The notes: generated by a model not told the origin, from the sequence alone. 44,956 bases of DNA from CAYMRB01 sp964392615 (GCA_964392615.1 CAYMRB010000017.1:1-44956), one strand, 5' to 3'; numbered from the stretch's first letter, positions 34,368 through 44,600 are shown. Made by a program: numbers and translations.

Positions 34368-35633
34368 ATGACGGAAGACAAGACCCCTCGACCTGCACAC
34401 AGCTCGATTTCCCGCCGCCGCTTTCTGTCGAAGACGGCTGTCTCCAGCGCCGGAGCCGCGGCGCTCTCGTTCACGGTCGTTCATCCAGAGCGCGCGTTCG
34501 GTGCCGCGGCCAACGAGAAGCTCAAGCTCGGCATGATCGGCTGCGGGGGGCGCGGCACCCGCGTCGGCGGTCTGTTTCAGAAGCATGGCGGATTCGAGCT
34601 GTGGGCCGCTGCGGATTACTTCCAGGACCGCGTCGACGGGTGGGGCGACCGGTACGGCATCGACAAGAAGCGCCGGTTCACCGGGCTGTCGTGCTACGAG
34701 AAGCTACTCGAGAGCGGTGTCGACGCCGTCGCGATCGAGAGCCCGCCCTACTTCCATCCCGAGCAGGCCGCCGCCGCGGTCGATGCCGGCGCGCACGTCT
34801 ACTTGGCCAAGCCGATCGCGGTCGATGCGCCGGGCTGTCGATCGGTCGGCGACAGCGGCAAGCTCGCGACGGCGAAGAACCAGTGCTTTCTCGTCGACTT
34901 CCAGACCCGCGCCGACAAGTTCTACATCGAGGCGCTGCGCCGGGTTCGCGAGGGCGCCATCGGGCAGTTCGCATTCGGCGAGTCGACCTATCACGCCGGC
35001 TGCCCGTTCACGCGGCTGATGCCCATGCTTCGCGACGGCGGGACGAACCCCGAGACTCGCCTGCGGGCATGGGGACTCTGCCGCGATCTGTCCGGCGACA
35101 TCATCACCGAGCAAAACATCCACACCCTCGACGTCGCGAGCTGGATCATGGACGAGGAGCCGGAGTACGCCGTCGGTACCGGTGGGCTCAAGGGTCGTCC
35201 GGACGTGGGCACGTGCTGGGATCACTTCACGATTCTGTTCCAGTATCCGCGCAATGTCGGTGTGACGTTCAGCTCGCGCCAGTTCCACGGCCACGGCACG
35301 CAGCCCGAGGGCATCCGCAATCGCATGTTCGGCTCCGACGGCGTCCTGGAGACGCAGTATGGCGGCGACGTACTGATTCGCGGCAAGAGCGCGTACCCCG
35401 GCGGCAACTGCCGGGCGATCTACAACCAGGGCATCATCGACAACATCGCGACGTTCCACCGCTCGATTATCGACGGCAAGTATGACAACCCGACGGTGGC
35501 TCCGAGCGTGCGCAGCAACCTGGTGACGATACTCGGTCGTCAGGCGGCGTACCGCAGCGCCAAGGTGCACTGGTACCAGATCGTCAAGAGCAACGAGCGC
35601 TGCGAGCCGGACCTCGACGGTCTCCAAGCGTGA
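34368..35633 (+). CDS. Tat-exported Gfo/Idh/MocA-family oxidoreductase, second in series
   Basis: 421 residues. ATG 34368 is preferred to ATG 34332 because GGAG lies 7 nt upstream of it, and it still leaves a full Tat signal (ISRRRFLSKTAVSSAGAAAL). Cofactor motif LGMIGCGGRGTRVGG. The usual EKP is replaced by AKP (YLAKPIAVDAPG), keeping the lysine. Later segments FLVDFQTRADKFY, GDIITEQNIHTLDVASWIMD and DHFTILFQYP are typical of this exported subfamily. The C-terminus ends PDLDGLQA, close to the PDLxGLK-type endings of relatives, so the protein looks complete. Only distantly similar to the preceding gene, so not a recent duplication. Its TGA overlaps a GTG that could start a small ORF. Confidence 0.92.
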   Translation: MTEDKTPRPAHSSISRRRFLSKTAVSSAGAAALSFTVVHPERAFGAAANEKLKLGMIGCGGRGTRVGGLFQKHGGFELWAAADYFQDRVDGWGDRYGIDKKRRFTGLSCYEKLLESGVDAVAIESPPYFHPEQAAAAVDAGAHVYLAKPIAVDAPGCRSVGDSGKLATAKNQCFLVDFQTRADKFYIEALRRVREGAIGQFAFGESTYHAGCPFTRLMPMLRDGGTNPETRLRAWGLCRDLSGDIITEQNIHTLDVASWIMDEEPEYAVGTGGLKGRPDVGTCWDHFTILFQYPRNVGVTFSSRQFHGHGTQPEGIRNRMFGSDGVLETQYGGDVLIRGKSAYPGGNCRAIYNQGIIDNIATFHRSIIDGKYDNPTVAPSVRSNLVTILGRQAAYRSAKVHWYQIVKSNERCEPDLDGLQA

Positions 35634-35764
35634 TTCGCCGCCCGACTGACGTCTTCGACATGCAGGCGTACACGGACTGCCATGCTGGCAAGCTCGAGGA
35701 TCTGAAGTACGACGAGAAGGAGATCGGGGTGGCGCTGGCGGGCTTGCCCTCTGTCGGTCGCTGA
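35630..35764 (+). CDS. Possible small protein, translationally coupled
   Basis: A 44-codon frame begins at GTG 35630, overlapping the preceding stop (GTGA), with an internal ATG at 35660 giving 34 residues. The peptide (MQAYTDCHAGKLEDLKYD, then EKEIGVALAGLPSVGR) has ordinary amino-acid composition and third-position GC like its neighbours, rather than the Arg/Ser-rich look of shadow frames. It ends 30 nt before the cytochrome c fusion gene. No family recognised; it could also be the remnant of a longer protein's C-terminus. Confidence 0.33.
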   Translation: MIRRPTDVFDMQAYTDCHAGKLEDLKYDEKEIGVALAGLPSVGR

Positions 35765-35794
35765 CCCGGATCTCGCCGCTCGGAGGGAATCACG

Positions 35795-38700
35795 ATGCAA
35801 CGTCGAGTCGGCTCGTTCGCTGCCGTCACGGTCTTGGCCATGGCGGTCGCGGCGAGAGCGGACGATCGTGCGACGGTGACGGTCGGCGATCAGACGTTCA
35901 CGTTGCCGGCGGGTTTCACCGTCGAGAACGCGTGCGAGCCCGGGCTCGTCGACCGGCCGATCGAGGCGGACTTCGACGCCGTCGGCCGGCTCTACGTCAG
36001 CGATTCCGCGGGCGTGAACGACCCAGTCGGCGTCCAGCTCGAGAAGCGGCCCCACCGCGTGCTGCGGCTCGAGGACACGGACGGCGACGGGCGCTTCGAT
36101 CGACGCACCGTCTTCGCCGATCGAATGATGTTTCCCGAGGGGGTGTTGTGGTTCGACGGCTCGTTGTACGTCGCGGCGCCGCCGACCATCTGGAAGCTCA
36201 CCGATAGCGACGAGGACGGGGTTTGCGATCGGCGCGAGGAGTGGTTCGTCGGGACGCTCACCGGCTGTGCGAACGACCTGCACGGACCGTATCTCGGCCT
36301 CGATGGCCGCCTGTACTGGGCGAAGGGAGCGTTCGCCGAGCAGACCCATGAGCGGGCGGGGCGCGATCCGTTCGTGTCGCGCGCGGCGCACGTCTTCCGT
36401 CGGCGTGCGAGCGGCGGCGAGATCGAGCCTGTCCTGACCGGCGGCATGGACAATCCGGTGGGCGTCGTGTTCCTGCCGAACGGAGAGCGCATCATCACGA
36501 CGACCTTCCTCCAGCACCCCGGCGGGGGCCGTCGCGACGGGTTGATCCACGCGATCTACGGCGGCGTGTACGGCAAGGTGCACTCCGTTCTCGACGGTCA
36601 CCCGCGCACGGGTGACATCATGCCGGTCCTGACGCACCTCGGGCCGGCGGCGCCGTGCGGGCTCGCGCGGTATCGCTCGGAGGTTTTCGGCACGGGATTC
36701 CGCGACAACCTGTTCGCGACGCTATTCAACCTGCGCAAGGTGACGCGACACGTGCTCGAGCCGGATGGCGCGACATACCGCTGCACTGACAGCGACTTCC
36801 TCGTCTCCGACGACCTCGACTTCCACCCGACCGACATTCTCGAAGACGCGGACGGCAGCCTCCTCGTCCTCGACACTGGCGGGTGGTACAAGCTGTGCTG
36901 TCCGACATCGCAACTCGTCAAGCCGGACGTGCTCGGTGCGATCTACCGCGTTCGGCGCGTCGGTGCGCACCGAATCGACGATCCGCGCGGCGCGAAGGTC
37001 CGGTGGTCCGAGCAGCCTCCGGACGACCTCGTCGTGTTGCTCGGTGACGCGCGGCCGGACGTGCGCGACCGCGCCATGAGGCGCCTGGCCAAGCAGGGCG
37101 AGGCCGCCGTCGCAGCGTTGAACCGAATCGGAAGCGACTCGGCGGCCGACACGCGTCGCCATGCCGTTTGGACTCTCGCTCGGCTTGACTCCGTGGACGC
37201 TCGACGCGGCGTCCGCCGTGCGCTCGACGACCGCGACGAGACCGTGCGTCAGGCGGCGTCGCATGCAGCCGGCTTGTGGCGGGATGGCCGCGCGAGAGAG
37301 TCTCTCGAACGAATCGTGACGTCCGATCCATCGGCGTCGGTGCGTCGGGCCGCAGCGGAAGCGCTCGGGCGGATCGGTGACGAGCGCTCCGTCGCGGCGC
37401 TGCTCGCGGCGCTCGAGCACGATGGCGTCGATCGCATCAATCGCGTCCTCGAGCACTCGTTGACGTACGCGATGATCGAGATCGGCGACGCATCCGCGAC
37501 GCAGGCGGGGCTCGCGTCGCGCCGCCCGCGCGTGCTGCGAGCGGCGCTGTACGCTTGCGAGCAGATCGGCGCGGGCGCTGACGGCAAATCGGCTCTCGAT
37601 GCACGGCGAGTCGGGTCCCTTCTCGCGTCGCAGGACGACCGACTGCGGAAGGCGGCTGTATGGGTCGTCGAGCGGCATCCGGAGTGGGCTGACAATCTGG
37701 CGGCCATCCTCGCACCTCGCTTGCGCGGAGCCCCCGCGGCGGAGGAGTTGGCGGAGCTCGAGCGCATGTTCGCTCGACTCGCGGGAGCGGCGGCGATCCA
37801 GGACGTCCTCGCGGCGGCGGTCCGCGACGACGCGATCGGGGCATCGGCGCGCGAGGCGACGCTGTCGGCGATGGCGCGAAGCGACTTGAAGCCGGCGCCA
37901 GCGCGATGGGCTGCGGCGGTTGCGAGCTTCGTCGACGATGAGGGCGATGTCGGACGCGCAGCCGTCGACACCGCGCGGCGCTTGAACGTGAACAAAGACC
38001 GCGCCGCGGAGCTGACCGCCGCGCTCTTGCGCGTAGCGCGTGACGCCACCCGACTGCGCGCGCATCGTCTCGAAGCGCTCGAGGCGGCGGCGCCTCGATT
38101 GTCGTCTCTCGCGTCGGAGCTGTTCTCGTTTGCTGCAGAGAGCATCGAGCTGTCGCGCCCGGTCGCTGAGCGGTCCGCGGCAGCTTCCGTCCTGACGTCG
38201 GTCGCGCTCGACGTCCGGCAGCGGCGAGCTCTCGCGCGACGCCTGCGCGACGTCGGGCCATTGGAGGTCAGTCGGCTCTTCGCGGTGTTCGCCGAGGAAC
38301 GCGACGCGGGGATGTGTCGCGAGCTGCTCGCGGCGCTCGACGAGTCGAGGGGCATCGGAGGTTTGCGTCCGGACGCGCTGTCCGCGTGGCTCGCGAAGGC
38401 GCCGCAATCGATGCGCGCGTCGGGCGACGCGCTCCTGGCGAAGCTCGGGGTCGATCCAGCGGCGCGCGCGAAGCGTCTGGAGGAGCTCCTCGCCGAGCTT
38501 CCGGCAGGCGACGTGCGGCGGGGACAGCTCGTCTTCAACGGCGAGAAGGCCGCGTGCTCGACATGTCACCAGCTCGGCTATGTCGGCGGCGATGTCGGTC
38601 CCGATCTGACACGGATCGGTACGATACGCTCGAAGCGCGACCTCCTCGAGGCGCTCGTATTTCCGAGCGCGAGCTTCGTCCGCAGTTACGAGCCGGTGGC

Positions 38701-38926
38701 TGTCGTGACGAAGCGCGGCGTCGTGTTGGCCGGCATTCTGCGCGACGAATCCAGCGACGGCGTCCTGCTCGTCAGCGGGGCCGACGAGCGTGCGCGCGTG
38801 GCCCGCGACGACATCCTCGAGATGCTCCCCGACAAGACCTCCGTCATGCCCGCCGGGCTGACCGAGCTGATCACCCGGCAAGAGCTCGCCGATCTGCTCG
38901 CGTTTCTAGTGTCGAGGCGGGGGTGA
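35795..38926 (+). CDS. PVC-type membrane-bound dehydrogenase beta-propeller / HEAT-repeat / cytochrome c fusion
   Basis: 1043 residues, ATG 35795 with GGAGGG 8 nt upstream and a signal peptide (FAAVTVLAMAVAARA). Residues ~30-390 are the PVC-specific dehydrogenase-like propeller: IEADFDAVGRLYVSDS, LRLEDTDGDGRFDRRTVFAD, CANDLHGPYLGLDGRLYWAKG, MDNPVGVVFLPNGERI, ILEDADGSLLVLDTGGW. Residues ~400-880 are helical HEAT-like repeats (PDVRDRAMRRLAKQGE, SVRRAAAEALGRIGDERSVA). The last ~140 residues are a class I cytochrome c-like domain with heme site C921-S-T-C-H925 and GPDLTRIG, then the usual LISGADE-like tail. In Planctomycetota these fusions are numerous and are thought to oxidise sugars or polyols and pass electrons to a periplasmic chain; no substrate is proven. 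It follows two Tat oxidoreductases. Confidence 0.93.
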   Translation: MQRRVGSFAAVTVLAMAVAARADDRATVTVGDQTFTLPAGFTVENACEPGLVDRPIEADFDAVGRLYVSDSAGVNDPVGVQLEKRPHRVLRLEDTDGDGRFDRRTVFADRMMFPEGVLWFDGSLYVAAPPTIWKLTDSDEDGVCDRREEWFVGTLTGCANDLHGPYLGLDGRLYWAKGAFAEQTHERAGRDPFVSRAAHVFRRRASGGEIEPVLTGGMDNPVGVVFLPNGERIITTTFLQHPGGGRRDGLIHAIYGGVYGKVHSVLDGHPRTGDIMPVLTHLGPAAPCGLARYRSEVFGTGFRDNLFATLFNLRKVTRHVLEPDGATYRCTDSDFLVSDDLDFHPTDILEDADGSLLVLDTGGWYKLCCPTSQLVKPDVLGAIYRVRRVGAHRIDDPRGAKVRWSEQPPDDLVVLLGDARPDVRDRAMRRLAKQGEAAVAALNRIGSDSAADTRRHAVWTLARLDSVDARRGVRRALDDRDETVRQAASHAAGLWRDGRARESLERIVTSDPSASVRRAAAEALGRIGDERSVAALLAALEHDGVDRINRVLEHSLTYAMIEIGDASATQAGLASRRPRVLRAALYACEQIGAGADGKSALDARRVGSLLASQDDRLRKAAVWVVERHPEWADNLAAILAPRLRGAPAAEELAELERMFARLAGAAAIQDVLAAAVRDDAIGASAREATLSAMARSDLKPAPARWAAAVASFVDDEGDVGRAAVDTARRLNVNKDRAAELTAALLRVARDATRLRAHRLEALEAAAPRLSSLASELFSFAAESIELSRPVAERSAAASVLTSVALDVRQRRALARRLRDVGPLEVSRLFAVFAEERDAGMCRELLAALDESRGIGGLRPDALSAWLAKAPQSMRASGDALLAKLGVDPAARAKRLEELLAELPAGDVRRGQLVFNGEKAACSTCHQLGYVGGDVGPDLTRIGTIRSKRDLLEALVFPSASFVRSYEPVAVVTKRGVVLAGILRDESSDGVLLVSGADERARVARDDILEMLPDKTSVMPAGLTELITRQELADLLAFLVSRRG

Positions 38927-38935
38927 GCGTGGGAC

Positions 38936-41425
38936 TCAGCGCGGCGCGAATCCGCGCACGCCGAAGTTCGCGCCCCACGGGTCGGCGTCCGTCACACCCG
39001 AGCGATCGATGAGGTCGCCGAGCCTGTCGCGATACGCGTAGAGCACCCGCGGATCGCGCGAGTACTCGGCCATCGTCCGCACGAGCGTGTCCGGCACCGG
39101 CAGCGCGGAGCGTGCCTCGGCGAGCCAGCTCTTCTCGGCGTCGGAGAGCTCGCTCTCGCGTCGTTCGTAGCGCCCGACGATCTCCTCGAGGATGAGCGCG
39201 TAGGCGAAGTCCTCGAGGCCGTCGCGGTAGTTCTCCAGCCGAATCGTCGGAACGGGTCGCCCACCCGGCCCCGAGCACAGGAGCGAGCCGTCGCCGTGGT
39301 AGACCGTCCAGCTGACGGGGTTCCAGCTCGTGAACGGCCCGTCCTCGATCGGCTGATTCTTGTTCCAGATCGACAGCGAGTAGTAGAGGAAACCGTCCGG
39401 GCGGTACTTCGCGGTCATCGCTCCCATCAGCAGGCGCGACTCGATGGCGGCATACTCGACGAACCAGTTCGCGTGCGGGTTGTGCGGGCCGCAGCAGATG
39501 TACCACCAGACCGAGCGCCCTTCGGCGCGGGCCTTCTGCGCCCGACCGATGTGAAACCGCGGCGTTAGCGGACACCACGCATCGATGGTCTTCACGACCG
39601 AATCGAGCCCGTAGCTGTGGTCGTAGCTCGTGGTCATCAGCACGACGTCGGGAAAGGCTCGACGCAAGGCCTGCGCCGACTTCTCGAGCAAGGCGAACTG
39701 CTCCTTGGGCCTCTCGTCGAAGCCGTAGATGTACGCGTGGTCGAGCAACCCCAGGCGCTTCGCGTGGTCGTAGGCGGGCCGGATGCGCTCGACGGTCTTC
39801 GCGATAGCCCGGTCGAAGCCCTCGGCCCTCGTTCCCGCGTTGAAGACGTTGCCGAGATTGAACGCGACGAGGCGGCCCTGGTCGTGCAATCGCTGGACGA
39901 TCTCGTAGTCCGGGCCCTCCTTGCGATAGAGGCTGTCGTAGTCGATGTAGTAGTCTGCGAGGAAGTCCGCGTACTCGAGCTTCATCCGCGGCCAGTTCTT
40001 CGCGCCGCCCATCTGCGACTTGCGTTCGAAGAACGTGATGGCGGTCGGCAGCGGCGAGTGATCCGGCAGCGTGAACTTGCGGACGACGACCTCGAGCGCG
40101 ATCGTCAGCGGTGGAACACCGGCCGCAGACACGCGCAGCGTGCCCGCGTATTTGCCCGGCGGCTGGCTCTTGGGTGTCCGCACGCGCACCCAGAAGGTCT
40201 GTAGGTCGCCAGTCGCGATGTCGACCCCGTCGAGGAAGTCGAGGATCGGATCCGGCCACCAGCCGACATGTGACACCTTGTACGGCGGACGGCGCTCCGT
40301 CTTGACGTATCCGACGACGTCGCAGTCGATATCGTTCGCGCTCAGCACGGAGCCCGACGGCGAGCGCAGCTCGCTGACCGTCACCGAGACGTCGCGAAGC
40401 GGCGCGCTTCGCGGCATGACGGCGACCTGGAAGCTCTCCGTCTCGTTGCGAGCGACGCTGAGCGCGATCCTGTCGGTCGCGTCGATCTCGAACGGCATGG
40501 CGCGCGGCAAGATTTTCACCATCGACGTCGCCTTGCCGACGACCATCGCCGAGTGGTCGAGTCCGCTGCGATCGAATGCCGCGAAGAAGCGCGCCTCGGC
40601 CGCGAATCGCTCGTCGAGGCGCGGCTGTGAGCTCAGCTCCTGCTCGAGCGTGGCAACGCGCGGCAGGGAGATGGACGGCGAACGCAGCTCGTCACGCATG
40701 GCTCGGATGCGGCTCGCTTGTCGATTCAGAAGCTCGGACGCGTTGCGTTTGACCTCGACGGTGTCCGGGAGCCGGTCGATCGCCTTGCGGCTGGCGGCGA
40801 TCGCGCGCTCGGCAACATCGGCGCTGCGACGACAGAGCTCGGCCAATTGGCTCGTGAGATCGCGAGGCGGCGGTGGAGCGGACTCTCCCGGACGAAGCAG
40901 CGTGACGCGGTCGAGGTGCACCTGCATGTCCGAGGGCGGGCGCGTCGCGAAGAAGTGGAGAATCGCGATGTCGGTCCGGTCGACGGTCGCGGGAAACCGC
41001 GACAGTGGCACCGTGATGCGCCGATAGCCGCGCCCCGGTATGTCGAGGCGGAAAGCGAGGCCCTTGCGGAACGGCACGCGGCTGTCGGAGACGAACAGCG
41101 CGAAGCTGTACCGGTCGCCACCGACGCTCGTGACGTCGATGACGAGCCGGTCGTAGCCGCGCCAATCGGACATGGGCGGCGACGCGTCGAACGACGGCCA
41201 CTCCGATGCCCCGGGCTTCCAGGCGGGAGTCGTGAAGGCCAGCGACGACCTCCCGGACGTCGCGAAGCGCCCGGACAGCGTCAATGAGGTCCCGGCGGAG
41301 GCGTGGAGCTTCCAAGCGGCGAGGTCGGCGGTCGTTTCGAAATCGAAGACCGTCACCTCGGCTCGAGCTGCACCTGTCGTGAGGAGACACAGCGTCACGA
41401 GAATCGTAGGTCGCATCGTCGCCAT
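38936..41425 (-). CDS. Exported DUF4091 / GH123-like glycoside hydrolase
   Basis: 829 residues, ATG 41425 with GAGG about 8 nt upstream and a signal peptide (ILVTLCLLTTGAARA). Residues ~20-185 form a beta-sandwich carbohydrate-binding-like domain (VFDFETTADLAAWKLHASAG, GRGYRRITVPLSRFP). A helical linker (~190-290) is followed by an Ig-like domain with ARNETESFQVAVMP and PPGKYAGTLRVSA. The TIM-barrel part (~480-780) carries YIYGFDERPKEQF, VVLMTTSYDHSYG, DAWCPLTPRF, WWYICCGPHNPHANWF, FLYYSLSIWNKNQP and YRDGLEDFAYALILEEI, the last being the DUF4091 signature. The FDE motif matches the Asp-Glu catalytic pair of GH123 enzymes, suggesting N-acetylhexosamine glycan cleavage; substrate is inference. 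Convergent with the cytochrome fusion (9 nt gap), divergent from the CotH gene. Confidence 0.88.
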   Translation of the reverse strand: MATMRPTILVTLCLLTTGAARAEVTVFDFETTADLAAWKLHASAGTSLTLSGRFATSGRSSLAFTTPAWKPGASEWPSFDASPPMSDWRGYDRLVIDVTSVGGDRYSFALFVSDSRVPFRKGLAFRLDIPGRGYRRITVPLSRFPATVDRTDIAILHFFATRPPSDMQVHLDRVTLLRPGESAPPPPRDLTSQLAELCRRSADVAERAIAASRKAIDRLPDTVEVKRNASELLNRQASRIRAMRDELRSPSISLPRVATLEQELSSQPRLDERFAAEARFFAAFDRSGLDHSAMVVGKATSMVKILPRAMPFEIDATDRIALSVARNETESFQVAVMPRSAPLRDVSVTVSELRSPSGSVLSANDIDCDVVGYVKTERRPPYKVSHVGWWPDPILDFLDGVDIATGDLQTFWVRVRTPKSQPPGKYAGTLRVSAAGVPPLTIALEVVVRKFTLPDHSPLPTAITFFERKSQMGGAKNWPRMKLEYADFLADYYIDYDSLYRKEGPDYEIVQRLHDQGRLVAFNLGNVFNAGTRAEGFDRAIAKTVERIRPAYDHAKRLGLLDHAYIYGFDERPKEQFALLEKSAQALRRAFPDVVLMTTSYDHSYGLDSVVKTIDAWCPLTPRFHIGRAQKARAEGRSVWWYICCGPHNPHANWFVEYAAIESRLLMGAMTAKYRPDGFLYYSLSIWNKNQPIEDGPFTSWNPVSWTVYHGDGSLLCSGPGGRPVPTIRLENYRDGLEDFAYALILEEIVGRYERRESELSDAEKSWLAEARSALPVPDTLVRTMAEYSRDPRVLYAYRDRLGDLIDRSGVTDADPWGANFGVRGFAPR

Positions 41426-41454
41426 GGTGTTACCTCGCTCGAAGCCCCGCGCTC

Positions 41455-41484
41455 ACGATACGGTGGCGGCTCGCTACGGTTCAA
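41455..41484 (-). promoter_or_regulatory. Candidate promoter of the DUF4091 gene
   Basis: Minus strand TTGAAC (41484-41479; 4/6) and TATCGT (41460-41455; 4/6) are 18 nt apart, giving a start near 41448 and a 23-nt leader before ATG 41425. A perfect 16-bp palindrome (41500-41515) lies just upstream of the -35 box. Confidence 0.4.
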
Positions 41485-41499
41485 GCATCGAACGTCACG

Positions 41500-41515
41500 C
41501 GTCGAGCGCTCGACG
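41500..41515. promoter_or_regulatory. 16-bp perfect palindrome, possible operator
   Basis: CGTCGAGCGCTCGACG is a perfect palindrome with no loop, so it suits binding of a dimeric regulator better than an RNA hairpin. It sits between the divergent candidate promoters of the DUF4091 and CotH genes in a 272-nt gene-free gap. GC-rich palindromes of this length can arise by chance in this base composition, so the call is tentative. Confidence 0.35.
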
Positions 41516-41611
41516 TCTCCGCGTCTCTTGCGCAGTCTCGAAATGGGCGCGTAGCCAGCGCCAACCGCCCGTCAGGCTCCTTGTGGCCTCGTGCGGGCGA
41601 TGATCGGGGCT

Positions 41612-41639
41612 TTGTTCGTCGATCGGGCGCCGCTATCAT
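41612..41639 (+). promoter_or_regulatory. Candidate promoter of the CotH/lamin-tail gene
   Basis: TTGTTC (41612-41617) and TATCAT (41634-41639; 5/6) are separated by 16 nt. The predicted start near 41646 leaves about a 50-nt leader to ATG 41698. The -35 match is weak (3/6). Confidence 0.4.
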
Positions 41640-41697
41640 GGAACAGCTCGGGTGAAGGACGTCCGACACAGGGAATCGAGAGTTCTAGGGACGAACC

Positions 41698-44600
41698 ATG
41701 CGACGACTGCTGTCGGTGCCCTCATGGGCCATATTCGCGGCCGTACTTGCCTCGGCAACGAGTGTCTCGGCGCAGGAAGGCCTCTACGTCACGGAGTTCC
41801 AGGCCTTCAATACGTCGACGCTGGCGGACGCCGACGGCGACTTCTCGGATTGGATCGAGCTCTACAACGCCGGGGAGACCGGGGTGGACCTCGACGGGTA
41901 CCGCCTCACCGACGATCCCGAAGATCTGGACCGGTGGCGGTTTCCGGCGGTGACGATCGAGCCCGGCGCGTTCCTGATCGTCTTCTGCTCGGAGAAGGAC
42001 CGCCGCAACCCCGACGCCGAGCTGCACACGAACTTCCGCCTCGAGCGCAGCGGTGGCGAGCTCATCGCGCTGATCACTCCGGACGGCGCGAACGTCGTCG
42101 CGGGTTTCGTACCGCAGTACCCCATGCAGGTCGCGGACGGCTCGTACGGCTTGGCGACGTCGTCCGATTTCGCGAGGCCGCTCGTCGGGGACGCGCCGAT
42201 CCGCGTGCACGTACCGACCGACGACAGCCTCGGGCAAAGCTGGATCGCACCCGACTTCGACGACGAGAGTTGGCGCACGGGGCCTGGCGGTGTCGGACTC
42301 GAGCGGTCCAGCGGCTTCGAGGACTTCTTCGGCGTCGACGTAGAGGCCGAGATGCACGACGTCACGGCGTCGTGCTACGTGCGCATTCCGTTCGAGGTCG
42401 CCGATCCCGCCGCCATCGACTCGGCAACCCTGTTCGTGCGCTATGACGACGGCTTCGCCGCGTACCTCAACGGCGTCGAGATCACGAGCGACAACGCACC
42501 TGAAGCAGCCGAGCGCGCGTGGGACTCCCGGGCGACCGGGAGCCACTCGGATCGATTGGCCGAGGTGTACCAGGAGTTCGACATCAGCGCTCACCGCGAT
42601 CGAATCGTCGCGGGCACGAACATCCTGGCGGTTCACGCGCTCAACTTCAGTCCGACCTCGAGCGACTTCCTGTTTCAGTGCGAGATCGAGATCGTCGACC
42701 AGGGGCCGATCGACCCGGCGGACGTAGTCTACTTCGACGAGCCGTCACCAGGTGCGCCGAACCGGCGCGGCTTCAGCGAGCTGTCGCCCGATCCGGTCTT
42801 CTCGCATCCGCGCGGGGCACATGCGGCGCCCTTCGACCTGGAGCTGTCCACGGAGGCCGAGAACGCCGTCATTCGGTACACGCTCGACGGCTCGCGCCCC
42901 GACGAGGGCTCGACCCCCTACACGGCGCCGATCCGCGTCGCGCACACCGAGCTCGTCAACGCGCGGGTCTTTCAGGAAGGCGCCGCGCCCGGTCGTAGCC
43001 GGATGCGGGGGTACATGATTCTTGCGGCGAACGTGCAGGGCGTCAGCTCGAACCTGCCGCTCATGCTCATCGACTCCTTCGGCGTCGGCGCGGGATCGAT
43101 ACCGCAGAACAACTTTGCGCGCATCTACGTGCAGACGATCGATGTCGGCGACGATGGGCGGGCGAGCATCACCGGCGACGCGGACTTCGTCGGACGCGGG
43201 GGCTTGAAGATTCGGGGCTCGAGCTCGACCGGCTTCCCCAAGAAGATGTATAGCCTCGAGATCTGGGATGAGGACGACGAGGACCGCAAGGTCTCGCTGC
43301 TCGGATTGCCGGCCCAGTCGGATTGGGTGCTCTACGCTCCGTACTCCGACAAGTCGCTCATGCGAAACGCTCTCTCGTACGAGTGGAGCAATACGGGCGG
43401 TCGATACGCGCCGCGCACGAAGTACTTCGAGATGTACTTCAACAGCCGTCGTGACAATCCGCTCGCGAGCAACTCCTACCTCGGCGTCTACGTCCTGATC
43501 GAGAAGCTCAAGCGCGACCGCAACCGTATCGACGTCGCGCGTCTCGAGCGATCCGACAATGACGCGGAGCGCATCACGGGAGGTTACATCCTCAAGAAGG
43601 ACCGCCTCGACCCCGGTGACGCGGGCATGAGGACGAACCGCGGGCAGGTCCTCGGCTTCGTCTACCCGAAGGAGCGGGAGATCTCGACGGAGCAGCGGAG
43701 CTACATACGCGACTATCTGAACGCATTCGAGGGAGCGCTCTACGGGGCGAACTTCCGCGACCCCGAGCTCGGCTATCGGCCGTACATCGACGTCCTCTCG
43801 TTCATCGATCACCACATCTATGTCGAGCTGACGAAGAACATCGACGGCTACCGGCTGTCGACGTACATGTTCAAGGGCCGCGGCGGTGTGCTGAACATGG
43901 GGCCGATCTGGGACTACAACCTCTCGATCGGCAACGCCGACTACCTGCAGGGTTGGATGCCCACCGGGTGGTACTATCCCCAATTGAGCACGGATCAGTA
44001 TCCGTGGTACCCGCGACTGTTCCAGGACCCTGCGTTCGTCGAGGAGTACCGCGCGCGCTGGATCGAGCTGCGCTCCACGTTGCTGACGAAGGACTACCTG
44101 CTCGGCAGCGTCGATGAGCACGCTGTCGTCCTGCAGGAGTCTCAGGCGAGGAACTTCCAGCGCTGGCGCATACTCGGTGTGCGAGTCTGGCCGAACTGGT
44201 TCATCGCGCGAACTTGGCCGGACGAGTTGGAATGGATGCGCAACGAATGGCTCGATCGGCGCATCGACTGGATGGATCTCCAGTTCGTCGAGCCTCCGAC
44301 GTTCGACCCGCCGGGCGGCGGTGCCGAGGAGGGGACTCAGGTAACCGTGATCGCGGGTGACGGTGGAGACATCTACTACACGCTCGACGAGAGCGATCCG
44401 CTCGGCGCTGACAACCAGCCTGCCGCGAGTGCGACGTTGTACGAGGCACCGATCGTGATCACGGGGAACACTCGCATCACGGCTCGGGTGCTGTTGGGCG
44501 GAGGGTTCTGGAGCCCGATCGCGACCGCGACGTACGTGACGAACCTCGCGCCTCTGCGCGTCACGGAGCTCATGTACAATCCACCCGGGCCGACGGTCGA

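Noticed and set aside
36722..38881. 719-codon minus-strand frame over the cytochrome fusion gene
   Set aside because: Antisense shadow of HEAT-repeat coding sequence; the sense strand has an intact CxxCH and signal peptide.
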